From positions 153,325,057 to 153,389,056 of the forward strand of contig CM043952.1 in the NCBI GenBank assembly GCA_014529385.2: 64,000 nt of DNA. Direction: 5' to 3'. The translations under genes and the position numbers were made by a program. Of the stretch, positions 9,993 to 20,099 are shown one piece after another. Origin of the DNA: Adiantum capillus-veneris (taxonomy: Eukaryota > Streptophyta > Polypodiopsida > Polypodiales > Pteridaceae). A model generated the notes under the pieces. It saw only the letters and a list, made by a program, of their open reading frames with translations, did not search any database and was not told where the DNA came from. Each line of letters opens with the position of its first letter. The stretch's first letter is position 1.

Positions 9993-10019
9993 CTCTTCAC
10001 TGTGTGTAGAGTTCCGCAT
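9993..10019 (-). CDS. possible first exon of the H3-like/ULP1 gene
   Basis: On the minus strand an acceptor-like TGTTCTACAG precedes a short segment with ATG at 10019, encoding MRNSTHSEE, followed by donor GAG/GTATGC at 9992. It ends in phase 0, as the H3 exon starting at 7975 requires. If real, the N-terminal tail would be about two dozen residues, and arrays B and C would lie inside its first intron. A second donor-like site (CGGTAAGC at about 10090) may mark an upstream untranslated exon. The assignment rests only on splice signals and phase. Confidence 0.3.
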
Positions 10020-10974
10020 CGCTGAAGCACTGTAGAACAAGAGTAAGAGAAGGAGGATGCGCGAGAGTAAGAGGTGATGGAGTTTGCTTACCGCATAGCG
10101 TCGATGGGGGTAGAGTTAATTAGAATGATGCACATTAGAGGACGCGAAAAGAGGTAGAATAGTTGAAACTTGAGATGTTTGGCGGGGGTAATGCCTTAAC
10201 TTAGAATGCTTACCTCGGGGAGGGTGACAACTTCACTTATGCGCGAGATTGCGGTTGGTAAATCGTACTGCATGGGAATTTGAGACCATTTAATACTGGT
10301 TGTCCTTGAGAGCGCAACCCACGTGCCTTTTTGAGTGACCATTAAGGGTCTGACAGACGCCAATCGCCCTTGCAGTCGCCATCTCCATCTCCATATCGCA
10401 CCTTCTGCTTGGCCAGCTCTCGTGCCTTTGCCTTTTCTGCGCCCTTCCCCTTGGCCAGCTCTCGTGATCCTGCGTTTAGAGTCAGACGCCGATCGCCCTT
10501 GCATTCGCCATTGCCCTTGCATTCGCCATCGCCTTTGCATTTTCTACGCCATTGCCATCACCATCGCCTTTGCATTTTTTGCGCTCTTCTCCTTGGCCAG
10601 CTCTCGTGATCCTGCGTTGAGTGACCTCCACTGGGTCGAGTCCTTTGCTGCCGCATCGCCACCGCCCCCCTCTGGTTCTTGCTGTCGGTGGCCTGCGACA
10701 TCACCATCCAACTCGGCGCCATTGGATATTGTAGAGACAGGTTCTTTCTCCCTGCCTCTCCCCTTCCTGTGTGTTGTTAACAGTGTGCGCACTGAAGCCA
10801 CTGCGTTAGGGTAAAAATGCATGGTTGGAATAATTACTCATTATGTGACCGTATCGCATTCATGGTTGGAATAATTACTCCTTATGTGACCGTGCCTGAG
10901 TTTGGGCATAGTGAGTGAGTAGGCCTATAAATCTATCACTAATAATTCTTATCCACCTGTTCTGAATTCCACAA
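10020..10974. other. intergenic, GC-rich short-repeat region
   Basis: From about 10380 to 10620 the phrase TTGGCCAGCTCTCGTG recurs three times, with interspersed CATTCGCCATTGCC-type repeats. Long frames on both strands here are products of that repetition. At about 10820 and 10860 ATGGTTGGAATAATTACTC is duplicated, about 41 bp apart. I see no gene. It may hold the divergent promoters of the H3/ULP1 gene (-) and the 11530 gene (+). Confidence 0.5.
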
Positions 10975-11485
10975 GACAGAACCAAGCGAATAGGGCCCTT
11001 CGGAGATTCTTGGGGGCTCTACTCGCTTGGTACTGACTCAACTAATGTCACCACTTATGACATTAGCGCACGGGAAATAACCCGTCGATAGGGCCATTCG
11101 GTGATTCTTGGGGCCCCTACTCCATTGGTTCTGACTCAACTAACGTCAACTCTTATGACGTTAGCACACGATACAGAACCAAGCGAATAGAGTCCTTCGG
11201 AAATTCTTCGGGGCCCTACTCGCTTGGTTCTGACTCAACTAACGTCAACTCTCATGACATTAGCACACGGGACAAAACCAAGCGAATAGAGTCCTTCGGA
11301 AATTCTTGGGGGCCCTACTCGCTTGGTTCTGACTCAACTAACGTCAACTCTTATGACATTAGCACACGGGACAGAACCATCAGGCAGAGGGTCCTTCATA
11401 TATTCTTGGGGAACCTACTCGCTTGGTTCTGACTCAAGTAACGTCACCTCTTAATGACATTAGCGCACGGGGCCGAACCAAGGAA
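10975..11485. repeat. tandem array D, about 98-bp period, five units
   Basis: GAACCAAGCGAATAGGGCCC-type sequence recurs at about 10979, 11176, 11273, 11374 and 11475, with a diverged copy near 11083 (spacings 97-101 bp). Each unit holds the core and its inverse (CTACTCGCTTGGTTCTGACT) around CTTCGGAGATTCTTGGGG, followed by an inner palindrome ACTAACGTCA...TGACGTTAG. The array ends 45 bp before the start codon at 11530. Confidence 0.92.
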
Positions 11486-11529
11486 AATGGGACATTGAGG
11501 GGTACTCGAGGCCCAACATTCACTTTGTT

Positions 11530-13316
11530 ATGACACCAAATAGGTTTGGCTTGCTTTTTCTTTTAGTCATGGGGATCGTAGTCCTGGAGACAGACGTGAG
11601 CGAGGATACATGTGAAGAAAAACTATTCACATTCTTATATAAAGCCCGTGCTCATCACCGTGCACCAGAACTATCAGGAATGTTCAATGCAGAGTTTTAT
11701 ATACAGAGGATTATAGATTGCTCCTTTGAGTACCTACAAAACCATTTGCAACAGTATGAGGCAGTCACTTGTGACAATGCCATGACAGTTGATGGCATGA
11801 GATATGTGCACCCTGCCGACCTTGACCCTGACAAGAGTGCTTCAAGGAGACTGAATCGCTGTCTTGAAAAGTGTCTCTCCAATGCACTGCTTGTACAAGA
11901 CAGGTGTATGAAGCACTTAAAAAAATGTCGCTTATTAGAATTCTACCATGGGTTTGTCTGTTACTTATACTTGCAGACGGATGGCGAGTCAGAGACTTCC
12001 CAGTCAACAACTTTCGGTAGTTGTCCATTGGCGCCGGAGGAAGAGGTAGAGGATGTGGAGGTGCAATTCAACCCAGAAGAAGAGGTAGAGGATGTGGAGG
12101 TGCAATTCAACCCAGAAGAAGAGCGGGAAGAGGTACTAAAGGAAACATTTGATGCGGGCTTAACTCTTGTTTCTCTTGCGGATGCATCAATAGGGTGCAA
12201 GCAAGAAAGCCCAAGTATGGAAGCGACTTTGCCTCTGAATTGTGCTCCCAGCTTTGCTATGGCGGGCGACACCCACTATATTCTGCTCACAGATATCATG
12301 CATGAGATCAATATACGGGAGGACTACTGCCTAGTGGCAATTGCAAATTTTTGTGAGGCAGACATGGGGTTTGTGGACGATGATGGAGTGGACCAATATC
12401 TTATTGATGACACAGCTCTCTGCCACTCACAGTTCACTTCAGGGTCGCAAACTGATTAAAGATACGTTCAATGAGGCGAAGTTCGGAGAGGCCAATTTGC
12501 CAACAGATGAGCAGTTTGAATTGACAACAAAACAACTCGGCTTGGAAAACATGGGTAGACACGTGGCACCCAAAGATCATGTAATGAATAGTCAGTCTAT
12601 TCACTTGTGGGGAAGGTCGATGCTGGAAATGGACGAGAATCAGATGGTAACTTTTGTCGTGCATTCAGATGGTATTAGATATGGCCGAGTGATAAAATAT
12701 CATGAGCATTTTTTTTTTGCTGCCAGGTGCTAGTGTATGACGATAGTTTTCTTAGAAGAGCGGGAGGCTCACGGCAAGGGCTTGTCTCACTGGAGTCCAA
12801 GGCAAGGATGCGGCATTGTCTCACTACATCAGGCGTTTCAACCACAAAAAGGTTTGTAGAAACAATTCAAGTACTTGACAATTGGCCCATAAATTCCTTG
12901 CAATTATTATGTAGATCATAATATACCACAAGGAATACTCCGATGACAATGCAAAGTTCCCACTGTTTGCAATGAAAGCTATTACAACATTGTGTGGTGG
13001 GCACCCCCTCCCACTAAACGCAGAAAGAGTAATTCTGATTGAAAAACAGTTTTCTCTATGTGTATTTGGCATTGGGTATGGGTGCCAGGCACTCAGAGCC
13101 CCCTATTTCATGTCCTACACAGCTCAGGCTTCGGTTGTAGGGGTTGAAGACCCGAAAATCTTAGATCCATACAATAAGCGGCTATTTCTGAGGGAAAGAA
13201 GACGCACGATGCCCGTGGGGATGCTGCCATCAACAGAGGAACAAGCTCGTCACTACAGAGCTTGCACATCGAAGAGGTACAAAGTGAGGAGGAAGGAGGT
13301 GCATCAAAGAGGATAA
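11530..13316 (+). CDS. multi-exon gene of unknown function in the 12.8-kb element
   Basis: The first segment starts with ATG at 11530 and stays open for 309 codons to 12459. It begins with a hydrophobic stretch (FGLLFLLVMGIVVLE), has a Cys-rich middle, and a 13-residue acidic repeat (EEEVEDVEVQFNP) twice in tandem near 12037-12114. Related segments continue in other frames: about 12450-12715, and 12920-13316, which includes FSLCVFGIGYGCQALR and a basic C-terminus (KRYKVRRKEVHQRG). Introns are likely near 12725 (acceptor TTTTGCTGCCAG) and near 12850 (donor AAG/GTTTGT), but the complete joins are not resolved. I recognise no family. Array D lies immediately upstream and may be its regulatory region. 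Confidence 0.5.
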
Positions 13317-13477
13317 AAACGACGGGCTCCGGTCCATCTTCTCCCGCTCCTGACTCGTGACCGGCGCCACCTCGCATGGCGCTCCGCCGCATTTAAAGCT
13401 CCCCAAGACATCTGTTTCTTCTCTTTGCGGATGTGTTGTAAAGATCGTGTAATTTCTGAACTCTTAAGAAGTTCCTT

Positions 13478-16044
13478 CTACCTTGCTCTATGAATTAGTC
13501 GTCTATAAGTCCATTGGTGTAACTCTAATAGGCTATTGGCCTTTTCTTTTCCTCCCCCATGTCGAGTGTGCTTAAAATAACCTGTTCTTGCCATGCAGTG
13601 GGTTTTTTCCATGCCTTGTGTGGACCATATTGATAGTGAGCTGTATGTCTTGGCAAAATATGGACCATGGTTGAACAGTATGTGCTGCATTGAAATAAAA
13701 CAAAATGGTCAGTTGAGTACAATTTAAAATTTTGTTTTGTATACGTAGAATGCCAACCTACCATGTAATGTGTGATATGTTGCCCACCCCACCCTATAAA
13801 GTAAGCCTTCTTCCAATCCAGCAAGGCTGCTTGAAATGATGTGAGCTTACTTTGGTCCCAAGAATGTTGCTCAAGGTAGTGGAAAATTTTATCTAGTGAT
13901 TTTCACACGTTCGCCTTGTGATTCTGGATTGCCCCACCACCAGCATTGTATTTAACCACTTTATGTAACTGTTTCCATTTGTTTGAACATGATTCTCCTT
14001 TCTTCTATATCTGAATCTTTGAGGCTAAACCCAAGAAACCTTCTTGCCTTCACTCCGCCTATCGATTCTTTCCTCGGTACCTTGTACCGACTTTGAGACA
14101 TCTTAGGGTCCTCTTTGATTTTGACATTGCCTCCATGCAAACTAATGTCTGAGAGCACTCCCTCTAATGCTTTGATCACTCTTTTCAACTCACTCTCTGG
14201 CTTTAATGTCCATGCAAAACATATGTACAAATGAACCACCTTTTCAATTATTCGACAGAGTGCATGAAGTGTACAGACGTGAACTCTACTCAGAGGAATA
14301 TCAAGCACTGGTTTAAAAGTTTTATCTTGAAGATGTCTGTTGGGAGCTCTAATACATTGCACACTCTCAAGTGATTGTGCATCAGCCATTCAATATAAGC
14401 ATGGATTTGCCACAGCTGCTCCGTGTGTTATGTTGTATATACACTTAAGAGTCTTTAAGTCACCTGCCATGTGCCATTCCACTGTGTAGTCGCCAAATCC
14501 TTCCACTGAAAGAACGGCTCCGTTTCTTTGTTCACTGATGATAGAAGGAATTTGGGTTTGACTAAAAACCCAATCGAGGATTTCAATTTTTCCTTATCAA
14601 CCTACAGTGAAAAATGGAAACACAAAATCAACAACCAAATAATCAATATTTTTGTTATTAGAGATTGAACGAATTATACCTGAAATGATCCTAGAGATAG
14701 AATGTTGTTTTCTGATTGCACGTTGAAGTATCGTGGATCCTCTTTCGTTATTGATGGATCTACAGCTCTGTTCATGAGGGTAATGGTGACTCTCTCCAAC
14801 TTCTTGTTCTTCAGGACCTCGCACTCGTCGAGCTTCAAAACAAACTTGAGAACCCCACCGCACTCGTCTCGACTGATGTCAAAGAAGTGAACTGCATACC
14901 TTTGCAATGCTTCAAGATCAACGAAGAGGTTGTTGTGCTCGTTAAACTGTACCTCTCTGCCGCCCTTGCCTAAGAACGTTGCTTCAATATGGAATGGTGA
15001 CCCAAGTTTCTCAAACACCTCATCGTTAACGTGCCGGTGAGCAGCCTTTAGATGTGATGGCTTTGGCAGCAATGATCCTCTCTGTAGTTTATTTTGAGAT
15101 TTTTTAGCTAATGCTTTGAAGAGTGCCTTGTATCCCATCTGCGAGATGCCACTCTCATCAAGTATTGCTTGCATTTCCATTGGTTCCAGCTGATTCTCGT
15201 TCATGAAGGAGGTAAGTAGCCTCCCTTTCAACTTACGAAATTTTTTCTGAGTTATCATCTCTTCAACTACTTCTTTTGGAACTAGACGGCTGTAATACAC
15301 TCCGGCATTGAAGCCTGCACCGTTCGAGTTTTGGATGCAGTAAAGACCTGCCAAAAAAGCACAATGCGTTATGATCATGTATAGGAAAGTAAGTGTATCC
15401 ACTTATTAATGAAGCACATTGAAGAAACAAACTTCGAGTTACCTTAAAGCTCGTATTCGTTTTTTCAGGCCACCACTACCAACCTTCATGTTCTCAAGGT
15501 TGCACAGATCTCGTTTTCTTTTCCAACTACCAAGCACGGTGTCTTTCTCTGGCAAACTTGTGATCTTCTTCTCAAGGCCTCGGATTGTCTCTTTGTTTGA
15601 TGAAATCTTTTGAGAGCATGCTTCATTAAGTTTCTTCAGCTGCATGTTCTCCATTGCCAGGAAGTTTCTTTGCCTTTCCGCATTCAATCCTCTCATTTCC
15701 AAATGTTCGGCGTATCCCAATAGCCCATCCTTGCCATCGCCTGTGAAATGTAAGAGGTTAGTGATATTAGCAAAGGGAGGTGGCGCATTTGTCGTAGGAT
15801 CCTTTGGATAAATAGACCCATCGGTCCACAAATCCAAATGATGTTCCTTGTTTGTCCTTCTAAGTTCTTTCTCCCGTTGAGATAAGAAAGACTCCCTCCT
15901 ACGTTTCTGCAACGGTGCGTACTCTTGCAATACATCAACATGAAGATGATGTGTGTTCTTTCTTTGGGTAAGTGTTAAAGATGAAGGGGCCGAGGATTGT
16001 AAGTTCAAATTAGTGTTTTCATCAGGAAAAGATGTGTTGTCCAT
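13478..16044 (-). pseudogene. probable transposase of the 12.8-kb element (RNase H-like/DDE type)
   Basis: Exon 1 (16044-15443) is rich in Lys, Arg, Glu and Gln, with coiled-coil character. Its donor is AAG/GTAACT; the intron ends TTGGCAG at 15348. Exon 2 ends at 14680, with LKFVLKLDE and a conserved-looking ERVTITLMNRA stretch. A 78-bp intron follows (GTATAA...CTGTAG). Exon 3 has MAGDLKTL, an interrupted Cys motif (ANPCLY, then TGA), IPLSRVHVCTLHALCRI and GGVKARRFL. Exon 4 (13684-13478, after a 77-bp phase-0 intron) has STQGMEKTH and YFKHTRHGGGK. From memory, the LDE / GDLK / IPL..VH..TLHA / STQGMEK order resembles an unnamed repeat-encoded ORF family in many eukaryotes, with two Asp and a Glu placed as a DDE triad. 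Frame mismatches at the exon 1/2 join and near 14590, and the TGA near 14390, show decay. Confidence 0.6.
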
Positions 16045-16360
16045 TCCTAGAGTTGATAGAGAAGAAGACGGAGAAATGTCTTAGGTTTTGGGAGGGAAAG
16101 CCATATTCTCAAGTTTAGAGTTGATAGAGTTCGTGTGGCTTATGTTTCTGGAGGGAACGCTTGTAAGTTGGCATTTCAAATCATTAGTCATACGGTTAGT
16201 TGGATTCCTGACAAGAGAATGAAGGATAAGAATGATAAAGACGGCGGCTACCTACCAAAGAATGTCATTTTGGCTTTTTGTTGCGCAGAAAAGTATCACA
16301 TAAAATGCACAAGTTAACATTTTCATTTTCTCTCTCTAAGCCGACGTGGCACTTCTTACA
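16045..16360. other. right subterminal region of the 12.8-kb element
   Basis: Non-coding sequence between the start codon of the transposase-like gene (16044, minus strand) and the right terminal repeat. It is the expected promoter position for that gene. No array unit is present. Confidence 0.4.
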
Positions 16361-16393
16361 GGGCCCAAAAGTGAGTCCAACTTTCTCCTAATG
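16361..16393 (-). repeat. right terminal inverted repeat of the 12.8-kb element
   Basis: Read on the minus strand it begins CATTAGGAGAAAGTTGGACT and matches 3589-3621 at 30 of 33 positions. The next plus-strand bases (TCTCTATGC) are Copia-2 3' sequence. Confidence 0.85.
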
Positions 16394-16467
16394 TCTCTAT
16401 GCAAAATGTGTGAACTGTTCTGAGGCTAGGCTCTTTGTTAGAGCATCCGTGGGTTTTTCATATGTGT
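16394..16467 (-). pseudogene. Copia-2 pol C-terminal tail between the two insertions
   Basis: On the minus strand it encodes the end of the Copia polyprotein (NP.DALTKSLASEQF-like) and matches Copia-3 at about 56112-56175. The 452-bp element lies on one side and the 12.8-kb element on the other. Confidence 0.8.
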
Positions 16468-16919
16468 CATTAGGAAGAGGATGGGGTGTAGGAAGGCCTC
16501 TTTATTTTCCATGAGCTTATGGAGGTGATTAACATTTTAACAAATAGGTGTACGTCTTGTGTGCAAGAATGGTGGGTGTGTAAGAGATGTGTAAGAGGGG
16601 TCAAATGATGCACTTTTCCCCCCAAAAAGGAGGTGGATAATTTTACATACAGTTTTCGGCTTTCCATAACTCCCACATATGATCTCCGATTTGAGTGGAG
16701 ATCATGGTTCTGTAATCTACGCATTGAGCTCTTCCATAGATATGCTACATGATATGGTTTTACTAGCTAGATTTTAAACTCCATTTTGGGGGAAAATTTT
16801 GACGTTTTGCCTATTTGAATTCAAAAGCTTTCCATTGATTACTTTATTAATACTAAAGGTTTGAATTCCTTAAATTGCCAAATAAAGAGGCCTTCGTAGA
16901 CCCCATTCTCTTCCTAATG
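16468..16919. mobile_element. 452-bp non-autonomous inverted-repeat element (MITE-like)
   Basis: Its ends, 16468-16507 and 16880-16919, are inverted copies of each other at 37 of 40 positions and start CATTAGGAAGAG. It interrupts the Copia-2 pol tail: ..CATATGTG on the left and GAACTTTG.. on the right are contiguous in Copia-3 at about 56098-56112. It has no coding capacity. The first eight bases (CATTAGGA) equal those of the 12.8-kb element, suggesting the same transposase superfamily. The target duplication is at most 2-3 bp and not clear. Confidence 0.85.
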
Positions 16920-18293
16920 GAACTTTGAATAACTTAGTGCGTTTGCTAGCCAAAATATCCCATACCACATGATACATGACCTCTATGTGTTTTGACTTGG
17001 AGTGAAATGCGGGGTTCTTTGCTAACGCAATCGCACTCTGACTGTCACAATGTAGGACTGGGGTCTAGTGTATACCGAAATCTCCCACTAGACAAGATAA
17101 CCACACCATTTTCTTACTGGAACTAGAAACTACAACATACTTTGCCTCAGTGGTGAAAGACGAAGTGCAGTTTTGGATACATGACCTCCAAAAAATTGCC
17201 GCTCCAGCAAACAAGAAAACATAGCCATATGTGTATTGCCTAGTGTCCACACAACCCGCATAATCCAAATCAGTGTATCCAACTATGGATGCATCACCGT
17301 TCCCAAAGTATACACATTTACCAGTTGAGCCCTTGACGTATCTCATGATGTGCTTCATTGCTTCCCAATTCTTTCTACTTAGATTTTTCATAAACCTGTT
17401 GGCCACTCGCACTGCATATGCAATGTCTGGCTTGTGCTAACCATGGCAAACATGAGACTTCCAACTGCCAAAGAATACGGCACCTTTGCCATCTCCACCT
17501 TTTCAGCATCCGATTTGGGACAATCATGCTTGCTATTTTTTTTGTATGCAACGATAGGGGTACTCAATGCTTTCCCCCCTTGCATATGAAGACGTTGCAA
17601 GACCTTGTCGACATACTCTTCCTATGAAAGTTCAAGTATACCATGTTTGCTATCTCTTTTGATACGCATACCAAGAAAGTGATGTGTATCACCCAAATCT
17701 TTCATAGAAAATTGCTTGCTTAAGGCATCTTTGAGAAGTGCAATCTCATCTTTTGACTTCCTGGCTATGAGAATATCATCCATGTACAAAATCAGAATGA
17801 TGAGGGAACCATCATTCAACCTCTTTGTGTACAAGCAGTGATCCTCTTGGCTCCGTACATAACCCTGGGATTGAATGTACTTATCAAACTTGATGTACCA
17901 TTTCCTTGAGACTTCCTTTAATCCGTACAAAGATTTCTTGAGTCTACAAACCAATTTTGCCTGTATTGGCTTCTCTGGCTGTTTTATGTAAACATCCTCT
18001 TCAAGATCCCCATGAAGAAATGTTGTCTTCACATCCATTTGGACCAATTCCATGTCCTCGATGGCTACTAGACCAAGCACAAGATGCAATGTAGTCATCT
18101 TGACCACTGGAGAAAAGATTTCATCAAAATCCATGCCTTTCGTTTGCTTGAACCCTTTTGCAACCAATCTGGACTTATACTTAGGATCAGGATCACCTGT
18201 GATATACTTCTTCTTGTACACCCATTTGCATGGCAATGCTTGTTTGCCTGTAGGTAACTCTGTCAATTTCCAAGTTTCATTGGCTAAATTCAT
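16920..18293 (-). pseudogene. Copia-2 reverse transcriptase and RNase H
   Basis: The minus-strand frame 18293-17622 has the Copia RT blocks in order: KWVYKKKY, FDEIFSPVVKM, MDVKTTFLHGDLEEDVY, LKKSLYGLKEVSRKWY and the catalytic YMDD (in LILYMDDILIA). A stop at 17622 precedes QRLHMQGGKALSTP. RNase H continues in two further frames (17600-17388 and 17412-17065), with GYTDLDYAGCVDTRQ. The remaining tail is split by the 452-bp element and ends at 16394. Several stops and frameshifts make it inactive. It is very close to Copia-3 in protein sequence and so belongs to the same subfamily. Confidence 0.9.
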
Positions 18294-18370
18294 CCTCTTC
18301 CCACTTCACGCTATCATACATTTGAATGGCCTCTTTGTATCAAGTGGGTTCACCGCAATCAGTGACTAGA

Positions 18371-18535
18371 AAGTAGTTTAATCCTGGCTCAAAACGCTCA
18401 AGTGCACGAGATGTACAAGTAGATCTCCGAAGTACAATAAGTGACTAGAAAGTAGTCTAATCCTAGCAAGTAGTCTAATCTTGGCTCAAAATGCTCAAGT
18501 GCACGAGATGTACAAGTAGATCTCCGAAGTTCCTG
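18371..18535. repeat. local tandem duplication within Copia-2
   Basis: TGCACGAGATGTACAAGTAG and its surroundings (about 65 bp) occur twice, about 95 bp apart (near 18402 and 18498). The duplication lies in the linker between integrase and RT. Confidence 0.85.
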
Positions 18536-18699
18536 ACTGCTAGATTTTGCTCTCTGTGGAGCAACATGTGTGTGTGTACTAGTGGAAGGTACATCACTAG
18601 CACGTTCAACATTATGTGTAACTGGCAATGAGGAAACATATTCAGACCGTACTATGCAATATTCAATGTCTTTCACTGGCTTTTATGCATCTTGGCCTC

Positions 18700-19915
18700 G
18701 TAGACTATCACTTGCTAGATGCGTATGACCTTCTTTGATTCCAGGTGCCAGAGACGATATCCCATCTTGCCATCTACACCATATCCAATGAAGATGCACT
18801 TGTATGATTTGGGATCCAACTTTTGTCTAAGTGCTTTTGGCACATGTGAGAATGCCTCACACCCAAATACACGTAATCTATCATAATTGGGCTCTTTGCC
18901 CGTCCACATCTCCTACGGAACCTTGTACTTCAGTGGTGTATTAGGTGACCTATTGATTAAGTAAGTAGCCGTCGGAACAGCTTCTCCCCAAAATTCTTGA
19001 GGTAAGTCGGCCGTAGACAACATAGAAGTGACCTGTTCCTTAATGGTTCTATCATCCTTTCAGCCACACCGTTTTGTGTGGTTGTGTAAGGAGTGGTAAA
19101 CTGTCCTCTAATGCCTCTTTTACTGCAAAATTCCTTGAACTCAGAGAAAATGTACTCGCCTCCATTGTCATTGCACAAAGCTTTAAGCTTTCTACTTGAT
19201 TGGTTCTTGACCAATGAGTCGCTCTTCTGCTTCAAGAGATAAACCCACACCTTTTTAGTAGAGTCATCTATGAATGTTAGGAAGTATAATGCTCCCCCTA
19301 GAGACTTGACTAGCATAGGCCCACACAAGTCGCGATGAACAAGATCTAGAGGACTCCCTAACTCCTTGTTCCCAAAGGCATTGATGTCAACCTAATCTGC
19401 TTACCATCGAAACAATGCTTGCATAAAGAGAAGCTAGATTAATCTAACACAGGGATATAGCCAAAATGTTGCAAGACTTTCATTCCCTTTAGACTCATAT
19501 GTCCTAACTGGCTATGCCACAATTATGTAGACGGCAGCTCGGCTATACAAATAGAATTCTCTTTCACAAAAGAGAACTAAAGTGAGTACAATGAGTGATC
19601 CTTTTGGCCTTTAAGCATGGCCAAATTTCCCTTATTGATGATCCAAGAACCATGAGCAAATATGGTAGTGTAACCCAAATCATCCAGTTGTCCAACTGAC
19701 ATCAAATTCTTCGTCAATTTGGGTACATGTCTGACAATATGCAGCATAAACTCAGTGCCATTACACATAGAAAACTTGATGCTACCCACACCGCATAAAT
19801 CAAGATCATAAGAATTCCCTAGCTTCATCGTGCACCATGCGTGGCAGTCTACGTAGAAAACCACACCTTGTGAGGAGTCACATAAAAGCTAGCACATGAG
19901 TCCACAATCCAATTC
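18700..19915 (-). pseudogene. Copia-2 protease and integrase
   Basis: At about 19910-19870 the protease site reads VDSCASFYVTPH; the usual DSG is DSC here. The pre-integrase region follows (SVGQLDDLGY, 19864-19577). Integrase has HRDLCGPM (about 19340), NDNGGEY (about 19170) and NGVAERM (about 19060), so the three acidic positions D, D and E are all visible. The continuation (LRVFGCEAFSHVPK) is at 18909-18715. Frames change at least three times, so this is a relic. Confidence 0.88.
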
Positions 19916-20099
19916 TGTGCATACACTCATCATGAGATAACAATGCATCAAGACTCAAAGTTGATGTGAAAATCAACACATCATTTGACACTTCAGAAAC
20001 TTTTCCAATGGCCGGAGACTCAACCACATTAAGCTCTTCAATTTTCACGTTGCTTTTAGGTTTGTCAGACTTTGCTTTCTCTTTGCACTTATCATGTTA

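Larger units (their letters stand above)
3589..16393. mobile_element. 12.8-kb DNA transposon with CATTAGG inverted termini
   Basis: Inverted repeats of 33 bp (30 matches) bound 12,805 bp, and the flanks are the two halves of a Copia 3' end, so both borders are placed to within a base or two. The inferred gene order is: unknown (+) 3952-5275; H3-like/ULP1 (-) 5636-7975; coiled-coil (+) 8667-9235; unknown (+) 11530-13316; transposase-like (-) 13478-16044. Four repeat arrays sharing one palindromic core lie between or within the genes. No clear target duplication is visible: the left flank ends ATCC and the right begins TCTC. The termini do not match the canonical CACTA, PIF/Harbinger, Mutator or Tc1 ends that I know. 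The coding units carry stops and frame changes, so this copy is probably not autonomous now. Confidence 0.8.

Noticed and set aside
10196-10822. Overlapping open frames on both strands
   Set aside because: They result from short GC-rich repeats (TTGGCCAGCTCTCG, ATTCGCC). No protein motif or splice support.
16460-16930. 8-bp or 9-bp target duplications for the CATTAGG elements (hAT or Mutator type)
   Set aside because: Flanks of both elements were compared with the uninterrupted Copia-3 sequence. They allow no duplication longer than 2-3 bp.
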